Below are positions 7,754 through 11,550 of a DNA stretch of 14,328 bases, piece by piece. Location of the stretch: contig QMZJ01000014.1 of assembly GCA_003663115.1 (NCBI GenBank), forward strand, positions 1 through 14,328. Reading direction: 5' to 3'. Made by a program: the position numbers and the translations under genes. Source of the DNA: Candidatus Altarchaeales archaeon (GTDB taxonomy: Archaea > Altiarchaeota > Altiarchaeia > IMC4 > QMZM01). Numbering within the stretch: position 1 is the stretch's first letter; every line of letters starts with the position of its first letter. The notes below the pieces were generated by a model. That model saw only the letters and a list, made by a program, of their open reading frames with translations. It made no database searches and was not told the origin of the DNA.

Positions 7754-8119
7754 TTAACCCATTATTATCACATTAGAACCCTTTGGATTCTTTTTTACCA
7801 ATTCTGTAATTGTCCTGACACAACCTCCAGCTGCCTCTATCTTTTTCTTTGCAGATTCTGTAAATCGGAACGCGGCAATCTCTACCTTATGATCCAAAGT
7901 GCCATCACCGAGGAGCTTTCCCGGTACAACAACCACATCTCCCTCTGATGTATATTTGTTTATCTTCCATATATTTACCGAGCACCTGTTCTTTCTTGAT
8001 CTGGATAATTCCTTGGCTATGGCTCTCCAGATTTTTGCATTGTTTTTCCTTGCAGCCTCCTTTAACTCCTCTATCAACCTTAACCTTGTTGGATCTTCAT
8101 ATTCATGGGTTCTTGGCAT
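7754..8119 (-). CDS. rpl18e: 50S ribosomal protein L18e (eL18)
   Basis: A 121-residue large-subunit protein found in archaea and eukaryotes. Family blocks are LRLIEELKEAARKN, AKIWRAIAKELS, VNIWKINKY, VVVPGKLLGDGTLDHKVEIAAF and the NPKGSNVIIM end. The frame stays open upstream to 8215, but the ATG at 8119 is chosen because similarity starts there and the upstream codons would translate a DNA hairpin. A leader of about 75 bases separates the start from those hairpins. The gene is the first protein gene after tRNA-Leu in the cluster. No strong Shine-Dalgarno sequence is seen. Confidence 0.95.
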   Translation of the reverse strand: MPRTHEYEDPTRLRLIEELKEAARKNNAKIWRAIAKELSRSRKNRCSVNIWKINKYTSEGDVVVVPGKLLGDGTLDHKVEIAAFRFTESAKKKIEAAGGCVRTITELVKKNPKGSNVIIMG

Positions 8120-8195
8120 TTTAATTGAATAAGGGCAAAACACCATCCGGTTTCTCGCCCTTACCTTATCAACCTCACTCTCCCCGTTATAGTGC
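8120..8195 (-). other. Leader between hairpins and rpl18e; nothing certain in it
   Basis: This 76-base stretch separates the tandem hairpins from the rpl18e ATG. On the - strand it reads CACTATAACGGGG near its start, which has a weak TATA-like core, but spacing and context do not make it a convincing promoter. The stretch is open in the L18e frame but shows no conserved protein sequence. Confidence 0.4.
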
Positions 8196-8240
8196 GTGCC
8201 ATCGTTAGATGGCACTCGCTCCGCGTGTCAACGGAGCGAG
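8196..8240 (-). other. Two tandem perfect hairpins just after tRNA-Leu
   Basis: Two adjacent perfect inverted repeats: GTGCCATC/GATGGCAC (8196-8203 with 8208-8215, 4-base loop) and CTCGCTCCG/CGGAGCGAG (8215-8223 with 8232-8240, 8-base loop), sharing base 8215. On the transcribed - strand the 9-bp hairpin begins 4 bases after the tRNA discriminator base, and the 8-bp hairpin follows directly. They could be a processing or stability element that separates the tRNA from rpl18e mRNA, or an attenuator. No T-run follows, so a simple intrinsic terminator is not supported. No protein is encoded here. Confidence 0.7.
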
Positions 8241-8289
8241 CCGTTGCGGGGGACGAGCTTCGAACTCGCGCAGGTCTACACCACACGGC

Positions 8290-8333
8290 ATTTGCTTGCG
8301 AAGCAAGCAAAGACCGAAGCTTTGCTTCGCCGT
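8290..8333 (-). other. Canonical tRNA intron (37/38) in tRNA-Leu, about 44 nt
   Basis: It lies between G37 (8334) and G38 (8289), the standard archaeal intron site. The exon CACGG/CCGTG stem brackets it. A bulge-helix-bulge can be drawn with loop bases 8339-8337 (TTG) paired to CAA at 8294-8292, a 5' bulge at 8335-8333 and a 3' bulge at 8291-8289; the fourth central pair is A-G, so the motif is relaxed. Inside are two perfect hairpins: CGAAGC/GCTTCG with loop AAA (8329-8315) and a 9-bp stem with loop TTC (8311-8291). An alternative 8-bp pairing, CGAAGCAA (8329-8322) with TTGCTTCG (8306-8299), would instead present the splice sites. Confidence 0.75.
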
Positions 8334-8349
8334 CCTCAACCGTGCCCCT

Positions 8350-8407
8350 TTGGCCCACAACGTCTTATGGGTGGTAGGTACTTTGTTAAGGGGTAAGACG
8401 TTTGTGA
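8350..8407 (-). other. Non-canonical D-loop intron in tRNA-Leu, about 58 nt
   Basis: This DNA splits the D-loop after GGTCAA (8413-8408) and before AGGGG (8349-8345); removal restores the usual leucine D-loop GGTCAAAGGGG. It folds as a bulge-helix-bulge. The central helix is GGTC (8413-8410) with GGCC (8355-8352). The 5' bulge is AAT (8409-8407) and the 3' bulge is AAA (8351-8349). The inner stem is CAC/GTG (8406-8404 with 8358-8356), extended past one bulged A by a perfect 9-bp helix, AACGTCTTA (8402-8394) with TAAGACGTT (8367-8359). Cutting between bulge bases 2 and 3 gives the stated ends. The outer helix is weak (T-G, C-G, T-G), as expected for a relaxed motif. Confidence 0.78.
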
Positions 8408-8431
8408 TTGACCAGACTCGGGCACCCCCGC

Positions 8432-8483
8432 ATCTCGCAATTTATCTATATTATGTGTGTGTAAGTGAGCATAGCGAACGCAC
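8432..8483 (-). promoter_or_regulatory. A/T-rich stretch upstream of tRNA-Leu, possible weak promoter
   Basis: On the - strand the 52 bases before the tRNA contain CATAATATAG followed by ATAAATTG (about 8438-8455). Its centre is only 15-20 bases before the tRNA 5' end, a little close for the usual TATA spacing of about 26. It may give the tRNA independent transcription, or simply be an A/T-rich spacer for RNase P. A GT-rich run precedes it. Confidence 0.3.
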
Positions 8484-8531
8484 CTTTGTCGTCGGCCAAT
8501 CCCGACAGCCTTTAATAAAGGCTGACGAAAG
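8484..8531 (-). other. Perfect three-way-junction RNA fold between rpoD and tRNA-Leu
   Basis: A closing stem (8484-8487 with 8528-8531, then 8488-8490 with 8524-8526, one bulged base at 8527) encloses two hairpins with no unpaired junction bases. One is GTCGG/CCGAC (8491-8495 with 8502-8506, 6-base loop). The other is a near-perfect palindrome 8507-8523 (7 bp, 3-base loop). The fold is drawn on + coordinates but would be transcribed from the - strand as part of the rpoD to tRNA-Leu spacer. I do not recognise it as a known RNA family; it could be a small RNA or an mRNA/tRNA processing element. Confidence 0.55.
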
Positions 8532-8544
8532 TGGGACATCCACT
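8530..8544 (-). other. Short hairpin after the rpoD stop
   Basis: AGTGG/CCACT (8530-8534 with 8540-8544, 5-base loop) lies 20 bases past the rpoD stop codon on the transcribed strand. It shares two bases with the closing stem of the neighbouring three-way junction, so the two cannot form completely at once. No T-run follows it in the direction of transcription, which argues against an intrinsic terminator. Confidence 0.4.
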
Positions 8545-8564
8545 CCTGGGTATCTCCATGTGGA

Positions 8565-9152
8565 TTATTTTATGAATGACTTCAACTCTTTGATCTTTCT
8601 ATCAAACACCTTAAAGGCTTCCTCTATGAGATCATCAATGGGCATCTGTCCATATGATTCGACGAAAAATTCAAATGATCCATCATCCTTTATTTCATAA
8701 GATGCTAATCCACCCTGCCATTTCATATGTTCTTTCCCCGTTCCCAATTGTGCAATTGCCTCTAACCTGATGCTCTGATCTTCTGCCAATTTCATGATCG
8801 GTATTTTATTATATACGGATATACTCTCCGAGGGCATCGATTTCCCCTTCACTTTCAGTTCCTTGAGTTTTAATTCTTCAGAATAAACCGTTTTGGGGCC
8901 CTCTGCCTCCAGACTCAGTTCTATACTCCTTGGTCCACCTGGATCCGTTTTTAATGGAATTAGACCGAGTCTATGGGCCAGTACTTCATTGTTCATTACC
9001 GATGAATTCTCGTAAAAGATTACCTTTTCAATTGCCATAATGGGTACCTCGGAGATAATTATCCTCCGAAATGCATTTACCAGATTCTCCTCAATCCCCG
9101 AGATATTAAATTCGATTCTATCATCCTCCCGATTAATGATCTTTACTTTCAT
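8565..9152 (-). CDS. rpoD: DNA-directed RNA polymerase subunit D (RpoD, Rpb3 homologue)
   Basis: A 195-residue assembly-platform subunit (alpha/Rpb3 homologue) that dimerises with RpoL. The N-terminal NAFRRIIISEVPIMAIEKV block and VLAHRLGLIPL are diagnostic; the C-terminal dimerisation segment is near residues 160-190. The protein has no cysteine at all, so it lacks the ferredoxin-like [4Fe-4S] insert carried by RpoD of several other archaea and is correspondingly short. The ATG at 9152 follows the rps11 stop by 17 bases. The gene is the last one before the tRNA-Leu spacer. Confidence 0.97.
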   Translation of the reverse strand: MKVKIINREDDRIEFNISGIEENLVNAFRRIIISEVPIMAIEKVIFYENSSVMNNEVLAHRLGLIPLKTDPGGPRSIELSLEAEGPKTVYSEELKLKELKVKGKSMPSESISVYNKIPIMKLAEDQSIRLEAIAQLGTGKEHMKWQGGLASYEIKDDGSFEFFVESYGQMPIDDLIEEAFKVFDRKIKELKSFIK

Positions 9153-9169
9153 TTTTATTTTTAGACCCC

Positions 9170-9718
9170 TTAGACTCGCCTGCCCCTCTTTCCACCCTTT
9201 GGTCTACAGCCTCCATAGGCTATCGGCGTGACATCCTCGATCCTTCCAACCTGTATCCCACTCCTGGATATGACCCGTATGGCAGCCTGCGCACCCTTTC
9301 CGGGATATCGAGGTCCATTATGGCCCCCCGGGGCCCTAACCTTTATATGGACTCCAACAACACCTTTATCCCTGATCTCCTTTACAATTCTCATAGCCGC
9401 CTGCATTGCTGCATAGGGTGATGATTCCTCACGCTGTGATCTCACTACCTGGCCACCAGATTTTATGCTTATCGTCTCGGCACCGGTTATATCTGTAACG
9501 TGCAGGATCGTATTGTTCTTGGAAGAATAAATATTTAATATGCCCCAGAGCCCTCTCCCCTTCTTTTTCTTTGACCTTTCCTCCACTTTCTCTTCTTTCT
9601 GTATTTCCTCTTCTTTGGATTTGGAAACGTTCTTTTTCAATTCTTTCCCTGCTTCTGAGTCTACCTCGGACATTTCCTGTCCTTGAGTCTTTTTTTCTTC
9701 ACTTTTTTTCTTCAACAT
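9170..9718 (-). CDS. rps11: 30S ribosomal protein S11 (uS11) with charged N-terminal extension
   Basis: A platform protein of the 30S subunit. The conserved core runs from about residue 55 (GLWGILNIYSSKNNT) through HVTDITGAETI, SPYAAMQAA, VHIKVRAPGGHNGPR and AAIRVISRSG to the terminal PKGGKRGRRV. At 182 residues it is about 50 longer than typical archaeal S11 (around 130). The extra N-terminus is almost all Lys, Glu, Ser and Gln, probably disordered. Two starts are possible: the ATG at 9718, inside the end of rps4 (20-base overlap, with GGTGG shortly upstream), or the ATG at 9673, just after an AGGACAGG stretch. The second gives 167 residues, still extended. I list the longer form; the choice is unresolved. 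Confidence 0.93.
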   Translation of the reverse strand: MLKKKSEEKKTQGQEMSEVDSEAGKELKKNVSKSKEEEIQKEEKVEERSKKKKGRGLWGILNIYSSKNNTILHVTDITGAETISIKSGGQVVRSQREESSPYAAMQAAMRIVKEIRDKGVVGVHIKVRAPGGHNGPRYPGKGAQAAIRVISRSGIQVGRIEDVTPIAYGGCRPKGGKRGRRV

Positions 9719-10199
9719 CGACCACCTTCATTTTATCGTCAATTCTGAGTTTATCTTCTTCATCCTTGGGCACTATATACCCTGGCACATTAACTATATT
9801 ATCACCGATAAGTATGTGTCCATGGGCTACAAGCTGCCTTGCCTGCTTTATTGTATTCGCAAAACCCTTCCTATAGACCATCGTTTGCATTCTTCTTTCC
9901 AGTAAATCCTCGACAGATAGCCCCAAAACGTCCTCTATCGATCTAGTTTCTATAATTCCCAATCTATTCAATTTATCCAGCAACTCCCTCTTCCCCTTTT
10001 CTGCTTCTTCACCGGATGATCCAAGAAGCTTTCTTGCCTGTTGCCTAAATCTTCCAATTATTGATTTTGCCTTCCAGATCTCCCTCTTGTTTTTTAGACC
10101 ATATTTCTTACAGAGCTCACTCTCCTGTGTTATCCTTTCGGCTTTCCACGGATGCTGCGGTTTTTCGTATTTCCTCCTCTGTTTTCTTGGGTCCCCCAT
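9699..10199 (-). CDS. rps4: 30S ribosomal protein S4 (uS4)
   Basis: A 166-residue primary 16S rRNA-binding protein. The archaeal/eukaryotic (S9e-like) N-terminus MGDPRKQRRKYEKPQHPW is clear, and the RNA-binding S4 domain spans roughly residues 102-155 (RRMQTMVYRKGFANTIKQAR, then GHILIGDNIVNVPGYIV). The ATG lies 1 base after the rps13 stop, with GGTAGGTAA as a ribosome-binding stretch provided by the rps13 end. The 3' end overlaps the longer rps11 start. No anomalies are visible. Confidence 0.98.
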   Translation of the reverse strand: MGDPRKQRRKYEKPQHPWKAERITQESELCKKYGLKNKREIWKAKSIIGRFRQQARKLLGSSGEEAEKGKRELLDKLNRLGIIETRSIEDVLGLSVEDLLERRMQTMVYRKGFANTIKQARQLVAHGHILIGDNIVNVPGYIVPKDEEDKLRIDDKMKVVDVEEKK

Positions 10200-10200
10200 T

Positions 10201-10686
10201 TTACCTACCTACCTTCTTCCTTTTAACACCAACAGTTGCTCCGTGTCTGAAGGACGTTCTCGTTCTCTGACCCCTTACCGGTAGACCCAGGCTATGGCGT
10301 ATTCCTCTATATGACTTAAGCCTTTTCTGAAGGTTTATGTCCTCTCTATTTGCCATTTCTAGATCTGGCCCCACGAGGTGTAGATTCTTACCAGTATATC
10401 TGTCTCTTCGTCGATTGAGCATCCACTCGGGAAGCTTCTTATCGAGATCTTTAATTGCAGATTCTATCTTCTCTATCTCGGAATCATCTAAATTTCCCAG
10501 CTTGATATTCGGTTTCATGCCAATGGCCCTTATGAGCGAAAGCGAAACCGTCGGTCCAATCCCCTTTATACGCGTTAAGGCACGGGCGATATCGAGATTC
10601 CCATCCAGAACTACACCAGATACACGAACTAGATGTCTGAATTCTCCCTTTTTTGTTTCCTCTTTCTCTTTACCCTGTTCTCGCAT
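10201..10686 (-). CDS. rps13: 30S ribosomal protein S13 (uS13)
   Basis: A 161-residue protein of the 30S head that contacts 50S and tRNA. Core blocks are FRHLVRVSGVVLDG, ALTRIKGIGPTVS (helix-hairpin motif), the NRRRDRYTGKN segment, KSYRGIRHSLGLPVRGQRT and the basic C-terminus TVGVKRKK. Residues 1-15 form a short charged extension (MREQGKEKEETKKG). It is the first protein gene of the cluster. The ATG at 10686 lies about 7 bases after the transcription start predicted from the TATA box, so the mRNA is probably nearly leaderless; no Shine-Dalgarno sequence is present. Confidence 0.97.
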   Translation of the reverse strand: MREQGKEKEETKKGEFRHLVRVSGVVLDGNLDIARALTRIKGIGPTVSLSLIRAIGMKPNIKLGNLDDSEIEKIESAIKDLDKKLPEWMLNRRRDRYTGKNLHLVGPDLEMANREDINLQKRLKSYRGIRHSLGLPVRGQRTRTSFRHGATVGVKRKKVGR

Positions 10687-10714
10687 TTTGAAGGTCTTAA
10701 GATATATGATTTTG

Positions 10715-10723
10715 TATTTATAA
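10715..10723 (-). promoter_or_regulatory. TATA box of the ribosomal/RNA polymerase cluster
   Basis: The - strand reads TTATAAATA, a near-consensus archaeal TATA box, centred 33 bases before the rps13 ATG. This spacing predicts transcription start near 10693 and a leader of a few bases. It lies in the 73-base gap after tRNA-Ser, so the protein cluster can be transcribed independently of the tRNA. Confidence 0.65.
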
Positions 10724-10730
10724 GATCAGA

Positions 10731-10755
10731 CACTTCTTTCTCCCAAAAAGAAAGC
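10731..10755 (-). terminator. Putative terminator region of tRNA-Ser
   Basis: A few bases after the tRNA 3' end the - strand carries CTTTCTTTTT followed by GGGAGAAAG. The T-run resembles archaeal T-rich termination signals, and CTTTC/GAAAG could form a small hairpin. It lies between the tRNA and the rps13 TATA box. Weak evidence from composition and position. Confidence 0.35.
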
Positions 10756-10759
10756 TTGA

Positions 10760-10846
10760 CGCCGAGGTTGGGATTCGAACCCAAGCCTCCCAGAGGGAGA
10801 CGGGCTCTCAAGGCCCGCGCATTGGTCCAGACTCTGCCACCTCGGC
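10760..10846 (-). tRNA. tRNA-Ser (anticodon UGA)
   Basis: An 87-base class II tRNA. The acceptor GCCGAGG (10846-10840) pairs with CCTCGGC (10767-10761), and the discriminator is G (10760), the usual base for tRNA-Ser. The anticodon stem CGGGC/GCCCG holds the loop CTTGAGA, giving anticodon TGA for UCA codons. The long variable arm is TCTCCC-TCT-GGGAGG-like, and the T-arm is TTGGG-TTCGAAT-CCCAA. CCA is not encoded and no intron is present. It stands just upstream of rps13, on the same strand, and diverges from the metallo-hydrolase gene. Confidence 0.95.
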
Positions 10847-10918
10847 ATTATAAATATATTATGGTGATTTCAAAAAGTTAAAGCAATACAATATAATTCC
10901 AGAATCTAAATCTTTACT
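10847..10918. promoter_or_regulatory. Divergent promoter region between tRNA-Ser and the metallo-hydrolase gene
   Basis: Seventy-two A/T-rich bases separate the two divergent genes. On the + strand, tataaatatatt at 10850-10861 or acaatataatt at 10888-10898 could be the TATA box; the second is centred about 26 bases before the ATG at 10919 and would give a leaderless mRNA. On the - strand, AATTATATTG at 10889-10898 would start tRNA-Ser transcription about 22 bases before the mature 5' end. Nothing else is seen. Confidence 0.45.
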
Positions 10919-11548
10919 ATGATCTATGCAATAATGAGCACGTCTTTCGATTCCAACTGTTACATAATAAAGAGCAAAAAAGTAGCCTTGGTTGATTCCG
11001 GAATTAATCCCGAGAAAATCCTGAGAAAAATTAATGAATTGAATATTGGAATTGATTTCCTGATAAACACACACTGTCACTATGACCATATCGCCGGGGA
11101 TTTACGGATAAAAGAGAAGACGAATGCAAAGATCTGTGTTCACAAGATCGATGCAGAGTCTATGGAAGGCAACAACAAAGAGGAAACTCTGGCAGACCTT
11201 TTTGGATGTAAGTTTTCGGGGATTAAGATAGATCTAAAGCTTACTGATGGTCAGATGATGGACCTGGGTAAGATCAAGCTGAAGGTAATTCACACGCCGG
11301 GGCATACCCGGGGGAGTATCTGCCTGTATGAGCCAAAATCCAAATCGCTATTCTCTGGCGATACTATCTTCTCCGATGGCATCGGTAGGACGGATCTCCC
11401 GGGTGGGGACTGGATAAAGCTTAAAGAATCGATCGAGAGACTATTGAAATTACACAGGAGTTCCGGTGTAGAAAAGATCTATCCGGGTCACGGATCCATC
11501 GGGAGCGGAGATGACATAGAGAAGATATACCGTATTTATTTTGGATAA
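10919..11548 (+). CDS. Metallo-beta-lactamase-fold hydrolase (glyoxalase II-like)
   Basis: A 209-residue cytoplasmic zinc hydrolase. The metal-binding motif HCHYDH (residues 52-57: His52, His54, Asp56, His57) is complete, followed by HTPGHTRGS (His129), GDTIFSDGIGRTDLPGGD (Asp148) and PGHG (His191), so all usual ligands of a two-metal site are present. The SDGIGRTDLPGG loop is typical of the glyoxalase II-like/YcbL branch, which hydrolyses thioesters, but the substrate cannot be read from sequence. An in-frame ATG at 10934 is an alternative start. The stop codon is 2 bases before the ABCE1 start, so the two are co-transcribed. No signal peptide is seen. Confidence 0.88.
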   Translation: MIYAIMSTSFDSNCYIIKSKKVALVDSGINPEKILRKINELNIGIDFLINTHCHYDHIAGDLRIKEKTNAKICVHKIDAESMEGNNKEETLADLFGCKFSGIKIDLKLTDGQMMDLGKIKLKVIHTPGHTRGSICLYEPKSKSLFSGDTIFSDGIGRTDLPGGDWIKLKESIERLLKLHRSSGVEKIYPGHGSIGSGDDIEKIYRIYFG

Positions 11549-11550
11549 AG

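Larger units (their letters stand above)
8245..8431 (-). tRNA. tRNA-Leu (anticodon GAG) with two introns
   Basis: The 5' end GCGGGGG (8431-8425) pairs perfectly with CCCCCGC (8252-8246), followed by discriminator A (8245); CCA is not encoded. Exon parts in order are: D-stem CCC (8422-8420), D-loop GAGTCTGGTCAA to 8408, then A GGG G (8349-8345), anticodon stem CACGG (8344-8340), loop TTGAGG (8339-8334) with anticodon GAG at 8337-8335, G38 (8289), CCGTG (8288-8284), a class II variable arm with GGT/ACC closing a GTAG loop, and T-arm GCGAG-TTCGAAG-CTCGT. Intervening DNA at 8350-8407 and 8290-8333 must be removed for this cloverleaf to form. A leucine tRNA between rpoD and rpl18e is, as I recall, the usual euryarchaeal order. 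The gene is clear; exact intron ends are inferred. Confidence 0.88.

Noticed and set aside
8120..8215. In-frame upstream extension of rpl18e to an ATG at 8215 (32 extra residues).
   Set aside because: The extra codons would translate the 8-bp hairpin and A/T-rich leader, carry no L18e similarity, and make the protein longer than the family; the ATG at 8119 fits the family start.
8281..8345. Short palindromic repeats (GAAGC/GCTTC units) considered as a CRISPR or MITE fragment.
   Set aside because: The units are unequal, have no regular spacers or target duplication, and lie exactly between the two halves of a tRNA anticodon stem, so an intron explains them better.
8408..8414. Alternative D-loop intron register with central helix TGGT/GCCA and bulge CAA (60-nt intron).
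   Set aside because: It would leave only one A between GGTC and GGGG in the mature D-loop, two short of the leucine consensus, whereas the GGTC/GGCC register restores it exactly.
8245..8431. Possibility that tRNA-Leu is a pseudogene disrupted by insertions.
   Set aside because: All stems remain perfectly paired, both inserts have splice-type folds, and the gene keeps its conserved position; decay would be expected to damage stems.
8209..8700. 163-codon + strand open frame across the tRNA-Leu locus into rpoD.
   Set aside because: It is antisense to a tRNA and to rpoD, has low-complexity translation with no recognisable domain, and lies in DNA explained by RNA structure.
10629..10811. 60-codon - strand open frame running from tRNA-Ser into rps13.
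   Set aside because: It begins inside the tRNA and covers the TATA box of the ribosomal cluster; no start signals or conserved sequence.
5807..10846. Search for a new defence or mobile system inside the cluster.
   Set aside because: Every protein gene is a recognised ribosomal or RNA polymerase subunit; no integrase, transposase, nuclease or terminal repeat is present.
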